A DNA stretch of 64,000 bases from Sinohyriopsis cumingii. Its lineage: Eukaryota > Mollusca > Bivalvia > Unionida > Unionidae. Under the pieces are notes generated by a model that saw only the letters and a program-made list of their open reading frames with translations, searched no databases and was not told the DNA's origin. The translations under genes and the position numbers were made by a program. Location: the NCBI GenBank assembly GCA_028554795.2, contig CM068842.1, positions 55,821,360 to 55,885,359 of the forward strand, read 5' to 3'. Below are positions 23,291 to 33,159 of this stretch, piece by piece (the first letter of the stretch is position 1; every line of letters begins with the position of its first letter).

Positions 23291-23938
23291 ACGACCCCAT
23301 CTGGTTTATACCAGCAGAACAAAATAATCCCCCTCATACCAGGGTTAAACAAATTTAAAGCATCCAATTTTCCATAGGTTCCAGGACCATTGTTTATTAC
23401 TCTTTCTTTATGCAACTTGTCAGTTTGTCCAAAAATGAGATAAGTTTTGTGGAAACTGGCAACCACTGGTATTTTCATGCTTACCTCTATAACCTATGTG
23501 TTTAACATTCTAGAACTTTAACCCTAAACAATAACAATGTTGATGATGCCATCACCACTATCAGAAAAGTGACTACTGTATCTCGTCATACTTTTGCATG
23601 TGAGACAATAATGCAAGGAAAATTAATTAACTGGACTGCCTGAAGACTGGCAGTACATTTAAAAATTCTTCTGATAAAATTATTTATATAAAAAGACTTA
23701 ATCTGTCAGAAGACTTGTGGTAAAATGTCTGCAACAATGACTTTTGAGTTGAAGTTAATAATGAACATCATTATAAAACAAAATGCTGACAGACACATGA
23801 AGCTTTGTCGCTTATAAAGATTTTCTACCATCAGTCGGCCCTGACTTTGCCAATGAGACAGACTGATAGTAGCAATCAACTTTCCAAATCAACATTATCA
23901 GTAGGGTATACTGACGACTATAGAGTTAATGTACTCAC

Positions 23939-24036
23939 AGCTGTTGCTGGAGTGTGGTGGAGATGGAAGATTCATGCTTGGTCAACTGTGTCAGTGTTTC
24001 CTGTTGCTGACTGGTCTCATGTCTCAATCTGTCCAC
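23939..24036 (-). CDS. CLIP1: CLIP1-like exon 8 of the window (VDRLRHETSQQQ...)
   Basis: 98 nt, phase 0 in, two bases left over. Acceptor attgtaatttag, donor gtgagt. It encodes VDRLRHETSQQQETLTQLTK and ends TTLQQQ; the leftover CT plus T of the next exon gives leucine. Glutamine and threonine rich, less charged than its neighbours. Confidence 0.82.
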
Positions 24037-24899
24037 CTAAATTACAATGGAATTGAAAGAAAAGCTAGAAATGTGTTCCTTATGACATGAATGCCCCCAA
24101 CAAATGATATGATGGAAAGAAGTCAAACGATACCCTAACACTGTAAACAAAATCCAGCTTGTCTTTTTAGTCTAAATCATAATACTAAATTTGGTTTTGA
24201 TATATCAATTATTTCCAACGTTAATAAGTGGAAATGAAATCTGCAAAGTAGGGAGTAATAGACCTAGGCTGCCAATTGCTGGGAGTGACTGCGACTGCCA
24301 TCCACCAAATCTGGTGGACAGACAACATTTTAAAGAGACAAAGGAAAATAGTAGATAGTACTCAATGCACTATTAGTGCTAAAAATTATATTATCTTTTT
24401 GGCTTTGATAGTTTTGACACCCTAACTTTGACATCTGAATTGCAATATCATATGTTAGTTGAACACTTAAATTTTGTAATAAACATTTCATCAAGAGGTC
24501 AAGTAACTCGAAAAAAAACATTAACATTTCTTAATATCTGGTTCACCTGAAACGAACTGCACATTGGAATTCATTCTGTTCTGGATCATGCTGTCATTCA
24601 ACCTTAGGATTCACTTATTACTCAGCAGTATTTATTCTAATTATTCTAATAAGTTTCTGAATTACTTTTCATTTCAAATTAATAAATCATTGATTAAAAG
24701 ATAAATTATGTATATGCATAAACTGAGTCACATTTGTCTTTATTCAAGCTGAAGATAAATTAAAATGTCATCATTTTTAGTGTCAACCTTAGTTTTTAGT
24801 GTCACATTAGTGCCATAAAAAAAATCAAAGACTTTACATTGCACCCTGGCAGGCTGCCACACACCTAGAATGTTCTGATGGCTAAATGTGTTGTTTTAA

Positions 24900-25483
24900 C
24901 TCATTAACCTCTGTAGATTTTTATCATTTTGTCCTGAAATAAGAGTAGGAAACACATTTTTGGGGGCTGCTTCTAAATACATCTAAATGAATCTGCATCC
25001 AAGTGGCTTCCATTTGGCCTGATGCCTAGTTGGGTTAGAAATGTTGTTTTTCATTGGCTATTTCGCTTGTGCATATGCAGAAGGGTAAAAATTGGATTTT
25101 TCTTTTTGCTTACTGGACCCATCATTTTCATGTCCTGGCCACGTTTTACCTGAAATCCCGAACTTATCCTACTTTTGCAAAGGTTTGCCTATCTGTGTGC
25201 AATTCAGACCAGTCTGCCTTAGAATTTAGGCCAAAAGTCTAAAATTCAGACACAAAATCCAATTCCAATGATGGCTGAATTTTTTGTGTAAAATAATTGG
25301 GTCTCAAAAATGTTGTTCCCTCTGTATTTTGTAATGCGAGTAGAAAGCCCAGATTATTGGTATCCTAGTAGAGCTATGTCTGTCTACTTTCTGTAATTTG
25401 GTGTATCTTAAATGACCCTGATGCTACAGAGCTCAGACATAAGGTACTACCTCCTGATGCATGTGGTGCCAGGGGTTAATGAG
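24900..25483. mobile_element. piggyBac-type MITE, 584 bp, TTAA-flanked
   Basis: Left end CTCATTAACCTCTG and the complement of the right end, CTCATTAACCCCTG, are inverted repeats, and TTAA lies exactly outside each (24896-24899, 25484-25487). TTAA targets define the piggyBac superfamily. No transposase frame inside. Confidence 0.65.
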
Positions 25484-25761
25484 TTAAAATGGATATTAAT
25501 TACCATCTTACAGTTTTATTGCTTTAAACGACTTTGGCCATTTGCTCCTTTCAACATAGATGTGGATGGACATACACTCTATTTTCTCCTTTTTTTCTTG
25601 ACAAAAAAAGCACAGGAGTCAAGATTTGGGCGACAATGGACAAAAAACTGCAAGAGAACTGGCAATCCCACACTCAAAGTGCAAGAATACATACATGATG
25701 TGTTAGGATAAACCAAAATGGGAAACAATGCACCCTCTCTGATAGATTTATACTGAAGTGG

Positions 25762-25791
25762 GTATATATATATATATATAAAGAGAGAGAG
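25762..25791. repeat. TA then GA microsatellite
   Basis: (TA)9 followed by (AG)5. Confidence 0.95.
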
Positions 25792-26066
25792 TACAGGATT
25801 TTGAAGACATTGTTTTAAGTATAGTGTCTCAACAATAGCCAAGACTTCCATTTCTATATTCCCATTTATTTCCACTTAAGTCATGGATGACCAAGATTAT
25901 ATTAATGTCATCCTATCTGTTAACACTAAAAAAATCAGCTGCTCCTCTTTTTGTGTTTGTAATGTCAAAAGCTGTACAAAGATACAATTCAAACAAACCA
26001 CTGTCAGATTAAAGCAAAACAATTTTAAATATGATCAAATGTACAGATTTCATATCAAAACATTAC

Positions 26067-26204
26067 CTCCTTTTGAAGTTCCTCCAGTTTTATATCTTTT
26101 TCTTGTAGTGTCGCTTTGAAGTCCATCAAACTTCTCTGCATCTGATCTCTATCATGTGAAAGCTTGTCCCGCTCTGCAATTACCTCCTCTTTCTGATGCT
26201 GCAA
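26067..26204 (-). CDS. CLIP1: CLIP1-like exon 7 of the window (LQHQKEEVIAERD...)
   Basis: 138 nt, 46 codons, phase 0 to 0. Acceptor tctgcccgaacag, donor gtaatg. It encodes LQHQKEEVIAERDKLSHDRD and ends IKLEELQKE. Third consecutive symmetric exon. Coiled-coil character throughout; the central MDFKATLQEKDIKL part resembles the human stretch around LLDTEDKLKGAREE, but alignment in this low-complexity part is only approximate. Confidence 0.85.
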
Positions 26205-26602
26205 CTGTTCGGGCAGAGAACAGATCAACAGTCAATAAACTCTTTTTATCTGCTATTGTCATTACCTTATGAATAAGTTTAATAACTTCAGGGGTACCCG
26301 TATGCATATTATACAAACAAAATGCCAAAAAATTCTGATTGAAACAGAGCTCAATCCAGACCTTTTTGCTTTAGTATACAGAGGTATTGAAAGTGAAGTC
26401 CTGATCTTGCATAAGAAAAGCTGAGAACCAGCCATGTCTCTTTAACTTACCTCTGCAACAATAATGTTCCATATGTATCATAAATCAAGACATTAAAGCA
26501 ACATTTAGCAAGTTAGGCAAATTTTTCAGAAATTCAATTTACTTTATAAAATTACATAAATGTTAATATGCTTTCCAAATTTTTTTATTCACAACACCAT
26601 AC
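26205..26602 (-). other. Intron, 398 bp
   Basis: Shortest intron in the window; AT-rich, no repeat seen. Confidence 0.8.
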
Positions 26603-26806
26603 CTCAGTCTTTGATTTCAGGAGCCGTTCCCTCTCCTCAGTTAGGTCTTGAAGTTTTTCACTAATGTTGTCCCTGTTTTTGATTGCCTCCTGAACCTTGC
26701 TATGGGCCTTGGACACTTCCATCTTGGCTTGGATAAGTTCTGAGTTCAGAGACTCCTTCTCTGTCTCCAGTCTCTTCAACTGTTTTTCCACCTTCTCTTT
26801 TTCAAA
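26603..26806 (-). CDS. CLIP1: CLIP1-like exon 6 of the window (FEKEKVEKQLKRLE...)
   Basis: 204 nt, 68 codons, phase 0 to 0. Acceptor cttattctgcag, donor gtatgg. The peptide starts FEKEKVEKQLKRLETEKESL and ends ERERLLKSKTE; the heptads are very regular and include the L-x6-L spacing of a canonical two-stranded coiled coil. Its GC content is clearly above that of the surrounding intron, as expected of a coding exon. Only 398 bp separate it from the next exon, the shortest intron in the window. Confidence 0.85.
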
Positions 26807-27287
26807 CTGCAGAATAAGTAATAAATCTTTTCTATCATGCTGTAAAAAGTGCTAAGTGAAAAAAGATTTTAGATTAAATAAACCATAACTTTTTAATGTT
26901 TTGTAATGAAACACTGGTGCCACTGATGAAAAATAACTGCTTTTTCCTTCTTTACTGAATGGATGATACACAAGTAGTGAAACGTTTTCTAAATAGCTTC
27001 TGTATATGTCATTTCTCAGCTGACTTAACATTGTTTGACCTTTTGGTCCAGCTTGGGAGTTGTAAATTAACAACTACATAACACAATGCCACTGGTTAGT
27101 TGACCAACCTAATTATCCATGTAGGCATGAATTCTTTTATGGTACATGTACCATGGCTTTCTGAATTTGCTAATGTATCATACTGGTTGAGTCAAAGAGG
27201 AAGAGCATTATGTAATGTGGGTGCTATTATATTAAGTGAACATATTACTACATTGGTTGAACCTTCAAATCATGTTTAGACTGCCAT

Positions 27288-27840
27288 TGTCATAGATTAT
27301 ATGGCTATTGTCACAGATTATTTGGCTAATGTCAGATTATATACCTAATGCCACAGATTATTTTGCTAATGTCACAGATTATATGGCTAATGTCACAAAC
27401 TATTTGGCTAATGTCACAGATTATATGGCTAGTGTCACAAACTATTTGGCTAATGTCACAGATTATATACTTAATGTCACAGATTATATGGCTAATGTCA
27501 GAGATTATTTGGCTAATGTCAGAGATTATTTGGTTAATGTCACAGGTTATATACCTAATGTAAGATTATATGGCTAATGTCACAGATTATATACCTAATG
27601 TCAGATTATATGGCTAATGTCACAGGTTATATACCTAATGTCACAGATTATATACTTAATGTCACAGATTATTTGGATAATGTCACAGGTTATATACCTA
27701 ATGTCACAGATTCTATGGCCATTGTCACAGAATATATTGCTATGTCACAGATTTTAGGGCTAATGACAAAGACTATACGGCTAATGTCACAGATTATATG
27801 CCATTGTCATAGATTTTATAGCTAATGTCATGGATTTTAC
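27288..27840. repeat. 21-bp minisatellite, about 26 copies
   Basis: Unit agattatatggctaatgtca plus c, with variants (tttggcta, atacctaa, cagg). A 21-bp unit keeps the frame, so several plus-strand open frames run through it; they have no other support as genes. Confidence 0.95.
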
Positions 27841-27970
27841 GATCCTAGAGCTACCAATGCTCTCTCACTGAATCCATCAGGTGACAACAGTTTAGACATG
27901 GCATTCTTACTTCAAAGTCAAGTGCAACATATGTCAGTTTCCTACCTTCAGTCCACACTAGTTCAGAAGT

Positions 27971-28160
27971 ACCTGTACAGCATTTACTAAGGGTCGCTTT
28001 TGATGTCTAATTGAATCCAACTGCAAACTGCACAGACCCTGATCCATTATCACATGCTGCACTGGCAGATCTGGGTTTATGCAGTTTGTTAGAAGTAATC
28101 TGTAGAGCAAGCAATATTTGCAGTTGAATTTAACTTATACGCAAGTATTTATTGCAGTTA
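27971..28160. mobile_element. Twin-hairpin MITE, copy c (second hairpin collapsed)
   Basis: Contains aactgcaaactgcacagacc and, across the loop, ggcagatctgggtttatgca, then agaagtaatctgtagagcaa leading directly to gcagttgaatttaacttata; the second palindrome is deleted. Confidence 0.7.
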
Positions 28161-28489
28161 CACTATAAAGATAATCAATAATGACATAATACATTAGAAT
28201 AATACACGTTTATCTCAGTTGTACATCATAATGACATGTTTAACCAAAGGAGTGCACAACATGCTTTCTATAAAGAAAACAATTTTATAAGGGTTTGATG
28301 TTCAACTGAATGAAAGGAATTTCTAATAATCCAGAAGAAACCCATTTCTTGCTTCATTATTTTTACCTGACAAATGTTGAAACTATCACAGATTTTCTTC
28401 AGAAAAACTTTTGGCAAACAAAGTTTGATTTATATGTTTAACCTAACATATTCACAAGCACTGTGCAAAAAATCATTGACCTCAAACCT

Positions 28490-28930
28490 AATGTCACTCG
28501 ATAACAAACTTTTCAAGATGGCCACCATATCAGCCATTTTTTAATGCTACATCATCAGCACCATTGTCATTTAGAACCAACTATATAACATCAAAAATAT
28601 TGCAGTGGAAACCCCATATCAATACTGCAATTGTTCATTCACAAGGAATATTCACTGAAATATATTTTCAAGATGGCCACCAAGACAGCCATATTGTGAG
28701 GTCAGATTGGCATTATTTTCATTCAGGACCAATGAAGTCTTTTAGTGAGAATCTCAAGTTGATACGACCATCTGTTCTGGAACAGTGATAACACTGAGGG
28801 TCCTATTTTCATTCAGGACCAACTAGATGTCAAAAAAATAAATGGATGACAGATAATAAAAGAATAACAGAGGAAGGCCCATTATCTAAGCTTTTCTGGT
28901 CTTTGATCAGTGGAGCTAAATAGCACAGGT
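28490..28930. mobile_element. S1 element, short copy with 3' hairpin
   Basis: Two to three monomers (ttttcaagatggccaccata, attcaggaccaactaga), then a tail that ends in the imperfect hairpin aagcttttctggtc / gatcagtggagcta. Confidence 0.65.
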
Positions 28931-29488
28931 TTCACATGAATGCAGCTGTGAATAGCACTATGATGATACAACTGATGTAGAAAACAGATTTTCAAAACCT
29001 AAACACACAAACAAGACAGGAAAGATACTGACTTTAGGTATAAGGTAATATTATTTCAAAGTTTAACCGAATACACCAACTGATGTGAAAGATTTGCAAG
29101 AAATTTTAAGATAAACTGTTAATAATTATACTTGTTTTGCCATTTACAGATCTGACAAACACGTCATAAATTTATATGAATAGGCAAATATTATGATCAT
29201 GTTTATGTGTTCATGGGGAGAGAGACAGAGACAGATGATTGCATCATAATTATGACCCAAATATATATAAATGGGTGCTACAGAAAAAGTCACTATATCT
29301 CTTTTCAATTTAAAGTCTTCAGAAATTAAAAATCTTAAAACCAATGACTAAGCAATCTAGTCTTGTGTGGGGTAGAGGGGGCAAAGACAGACATGGGAAA
29401 AAATTTTAAAGCGGAAATCCATGGTTGATGATTTGGTTGAAATTTTTACCAATTCACATGCCTTATTATTTACATAACTATGCCTCAC

Positions 29489-29704
29489 CTGTACAGCCTC
29501 TTTTTCTATGGTAATCTGGTCTAAAACCTGTTTATGTGCTTTTGTCTGGATCTCTTGTTTACTTAGATTCTCTGACAGAATTTCATGCTGTTTTCGAAGT
29601 TCTGCAATTTCGTGGTCTTTTCTTTTCACTAAATTTTCTTTCTCTTTTTGTAAATCATCTTCCATTTCCTTCATTTTTGTCCTTGATTTGTCAAGCTCCT
29701 TTTG
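29489..29704 (-). CDS. CLIP1: CLIP1-like exon 5 of the window (QKELDKSRTKMKE...)
   Basis: 216 nt, exactly 72 codons, phase 0 at both ends. The acceptor has a long T run (gcttttttag) and the donor is gtgagg. This is the longest exon; it begins QKELDKSRTKMKEMEDDLQK and ends TIEKEAVQ. Highly charged E/K/Q coiled coil, with no recognisable motif beyond heptads. Being symmetric it could be skipped without breaking the frame. Confidence 0.85.
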
Positions 29705-30302
29705 CTAAAAAAGCAATGAAGTGCACAATTTATGACTGTAAATACCATGCCTTATTAAAAAGTGAACTAACAAAACTTGCTTAAATAGGTGTATGATGAT
29801 TGCTTATTACATAAATTTAAAAAGTAAGTTAACACTGTACATTCATGGCTGTTCTATACATTATTACAGAAGTTTGCATGATATCACCATTTTCCCTACC
29901 AAAATGTAATCTTTTTGCCACGGGTAACTTTCCTGCAGCACTGAGTTTAATATGTTCCTCAGTGTTGTTGTTTCACCAATTAAATGTCATACAGAGTGTT
30001 CAGTAATGACAGAGATTATACCATTCCTTGATCAAATATTTTACTTGGCACAGAAATAGCCATTATCATTACCCTTGAAACAAAAGAAAAGCTAAAACTA
30101 TTTTATGAAACACAACTGCTCCAGTTTCCTCCTTTTGGCATTACATGAATTCCTTGCCAAAGTTACTGAAACACATATCTGACCCAAAGTTAATGACATA
30201 TGAAATACAAGTAACAATGACCAACTTTCGATAAGTGTGTTGTAATTGCAAAGATACATTCATCATAAAGATGCGCAACTCTGCAGTCAACAATTCAATA
30301 GC

Positions 30303-30438
30303 TTCTGTATATACTCGTTCACAAGTCAAGTTAAACTGCGAACAACATATGGCCTTACCTGCTGATGTATAATGTTTCAGCAGATCTGGATCTGTGCTGC
30401 TTGCAGTTGGATTCAACTGGCAGCAAGTATTATTGCAC
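30303..30438. mobile_element. Twin-hairpin MITE, copy d (one hairpin)
   Basis: Starts ctgtatatactcgttcacaa, has gcagatctggatctgtgctg and ends cagcaagtattattgcactc. Shortened to about 136 bp. Confidence 0.65.
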
Positions 30439-30477
30439 TCACGATGAACAATCCAAAGATAGAAGTACACACAAAAC

Positions 30478-30782
30478 GTGTGTGTGTGTGATTTGGATTA
30501 TTAACGTAGCTTTAACAATTTTTCAGTCATATCGCGAAAACGTCTGCATTGTGGCAGCTTATAGTGATGTCTAGCACTGGGGAATCATGCCACAGACATG
30601 TAGCATGATGTCCCACCCAGTCACATTATCCTGACACCAGGCCAACCAGCCCTAACACTGACCTCTTAATGCTGAGCGCCAAGCAAGGCAGCTGTTAGTA
30701 CTATTTTTGTAAGTCTTTGGTATGACTCGGCCAGGGTTCAAACCCACGACCTCCTGCATCCGAGGTAGACACTCTAACCACA
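30478..30782 (-). mobile_element. SINE-B, second copy
   Basis: Same body as 6976-7311. The B box gggttcaaacc is kept, but the head is cut off within the A box (tctaaccacac at 30772-30782). The 3' tail is a shorter GT run (30478-30490). It lies 40 bp from a twin-hairpin MITE. Confidence 0.85.
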
Positions 30783-31250
30783 CAAACAAAATGCAAGTTT
30801 AACTAAGATACCTCGGACAAAAATAAGTAGCCATCATTCACATTTGAATTCATAGAAGAATTACAAGTTATGTTTTTTTCATAAGTTAAATAAATCATAA
30901 GTCACTTCTCTCTGAAAAGTTTTGGAATCTTCCTCAAAGAAATTCATAATATCTGCTGAGTGTCTGAATATTCAATTTCTAAAATTTTATACTGTTTCTA
31001 AAGCATATAAATAAAAGAAACCTCTCTTGTTCACTAAATAAAAACTCTGTTTTTTCTTTTGGCAAATATACTGATGTGGGAGGCAGGTGGATTATCAGAC
31101 ATCACTGCACTAACAATAAAATATTAATGCATTTTTAAATTTTTCTTACATCCTATAACACTTATATCATGAACTTGGCAAACACATTCAAATTCATAAA
31201 ATGTACATATTAGTTGGAAACATTTTGCAGTTAACTGTTGTACTGTAATG

Positions 31251-31370
31251 CATCTATGTATGATTCTGTGTGTGTGCATGTGTGTACATACATGTGTGCA
31301 TGCATATGTATGTATGTATGTGTGCATATGTATGTACATATGTATATATGTATGTATGTATGTATGTATA

Positions 31371-31405
<35 letters not shown>

Positions 31406-31500
31406 ATGTATGTATGAATGCATGTATTTATGCATGTATCATTCTATATGCATGTGTGAGTGATATATAGGTACGAAGGTAGATAGGTAGGCAGGTAGTG
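31251..31500. repeat. Compound ATGT/GT microsatellite, ~250 bp
   Basis: Long (ATGT)n with (GT)n and (ATGC) variants. Open frames on both strands here are a by-product of the repeat. Confidence 0.95.
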
Positions 31501-31551
31501 TGTTATGAAGCACCTTATGTACAATATGAATCCATTGTTAGAGACACTTAC

Positions 31552-31717
31552 CACATCCTCAACTTTGCTTTTGCAAAAAATAGAAATTTCTTCATTTTTG
31601 GCAGTTAAAATATTAATTTCTTTGTCTTTTTCTGCCTTCAGACATTCAAATTCATTATTAAGTTTTGCCAATTTTTGAGTAGAACTCAACAAGTCGGCTT
31701 GTAGTTCCTGGATTTTT
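31552..31717 (-). CDS. CLIP1: CLIP1-like exon 4 of the window (KIQELQADLLSS...)
   Basis: 166 nt, acceptor caatttcag, donor gtaagt. The first base joins AG of the previous exon to give arginine, then 55 residues to KVEDV, ending in phase 0. The start RKIQELQADL aligns with human RDVEELQLKL. Leucines and isoleucines fall at heptad spacing; both cysteines of the visible protein are here (NEFECLK and SIFCKSK). The open frame reads on past the donor into the intron, which is why the exon end is set by gtaagt rather than by a stop. Confidence 0.85.
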
Positions 31718-32014
31718 CTGAAATTGAAAATTAAAACAATTCTAATATCAAATACTAATTAGATAATATTTTATGTTCTATTTATCAACTCCATCAATTA
31801 AGATTTGTATAAATGAATATTTTATTTACATCAGTGCCTGGAATGACTGCTCAAACACATTTCTAGCTCTAAAGTGTAATCTCAAATGACAACAATACTT
31901 GAAAATAAGACAGTACCTATGGTTGAACATTTAGCCTACTACTGTGCTAGACTTTTTAAGTTCTAAGTTCTATTAATAAATGTATGGCCTACTTACAGAA
32001 AAGATTATGATCTC

Positions 32015-32224
32015 TTACTGTATATACTTAATTATAAATTGCATCTAACTGTACACTGCGCAGGTCAAGATCTGGCATCACATAATTGGCCAGCAGATCT
32101 GGTTCTGTGCAATTTGTAAGAGTAATCTGTAGAACAAACAACACAGAACCTGATCTGCCAGTGTAATATGCAACGGCAGATCAGTCTATGTTGTTTGCAG
32201 TAACAGGTGAGTACATACGGTACA
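32015..32224. mobile_element. Twin-hairpin MITE, copy e (complete, ~210 bp)
   Basis: Terminal words cttactgtatatactta and ggtgagtacatacggtac. Both palindromes are present: aggtcaagatctggc with its complement, then aacaacacagaacctgatct with its complement before ttgtttgcag. Confidence 0.8.
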
Positions 32225-33159
32225 CAATAATAAAAATGTCATAATTTATAAATTAAGACTCCACCATAGATTTCATCATTTCCCCAGTTAAAAAGTATAA
32301 CTTGATTACACTAACAATGACACCAATGGCACAGGATGAACATATTCGGATGAAACCTCCTCCTCCCATGATCCCAAAATGCTATGAAAGTATTTTTGAA
32401 GTTCAACAGAAGCTCTTGGTTGCAATAAAGCTTACAAAGCCTGTAGATTCAGCTGTAGAACAAGACCTAGGGGTAGAGAACAAAACTGGCATTTCATATT
32501 CAAAAAGCAGAATCTTCAACAAGGCTGAAAATAATACAAAAAGACTGAAAATACAACACACTGACTTACATTAAAAGCAGTTTTTGATCAATATAAAACA
32601 GTCTTATCTTTACAGTCAAAAGTTATAACAGTAATCATATAATAGTACTTGGCAATCCACTATCAGTTTCTTGAACTTCAAAAAAGTATATATCATAAGC
32701 ATAGAAAGTTAGGAGCTAAGCAAGCTGCAAAGTACAATAAAGGTAAAGGAAACAGATAACTTCAAAAGAAGCCCAATTTCATCGCTTATTTATTTCCCTC
32801 AAAATGGACAAGGACTTGAAGACTAAAACTTGTCTACTGTCATGGATCTTTCAACATTTTCTGGTATATACAAGGGAAATCAAATCTGTCTGCTTGGTAC
32901 CCACTGTTATCAAAATTACATGGTTGTTAAATGTTACTACACAGCTAAGAGATACCTTACAAAACTATGATATATTCTTCCCCTTTAAAGGAATCAGAAC
33001 AACTATTTCATTTTCATCAATGGATGAATGTCACCTTTTGAACTACATTCATGAACAAAAACTAAATTTGCCTTTAACGCATGTACAATTCAATAATACA
33101 GAAAACTTTGTGAAAAAAATCCATAATCATGTATTCAAAGCCCTCCTTCATCATGACTG

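Larger units (their letters stand above)
16988..23938 (-). other. Intron, 7.0 kb, DNA transposon-rich
   Basis: Contains a CAGTA-type MITE end (17502), the Tigger-like element (18175-19930), a SINE-A copy, a hairpin MITE, an S3 head fragment (20990-21115), a SINE-A fragment and an S1 element (22440-23290). 21300-22430 and 23490-23930 hold nothing I recognise. Confidence 0.75.
24037..26066 (-). other. Intron, 2.0 kb
   Basis: Contains the piggyBac-type MITE (24900-25483) and a short TA/GA microsatellite. 24040-24890 has no feature I can support. Confidence 0.75.
26807..29488 (-). other. Intron, 2.7 kb
   Basis: Contains the 21-bp minisatellite (27288-27840), a shortened twin-hairpin MITE (27971-28160) and a short S1 element (28490-28930). 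Nothing in 28930-29488. Confidence 0.75.
29705..31551 (-). other. Intron, 1.8 kb
   Basis: Contains a shortened twin-hairpin MITE, SINE-B with a short CA tail, and a long ATGT-type microsatellite. Confidence 0.75.

Noticed and set aside
23248-23478. 76-codon minus-strand frame next to the S1 tail
   Set aside because: No recognised domain; may be a transposon fragment but nothing supports it.
27308-27825. Plus-strand frames with MSQIIWLMSQ-like repeats
   Set aside because: They are the 21-bp minisatellite read in frame; a unit divisible by three without stops always gives this.
31124-31470. Frames on both strands rich in Y/C/V/M or H/T/I
   Set aside because: Translation of the ATGT/GT microsatellite.
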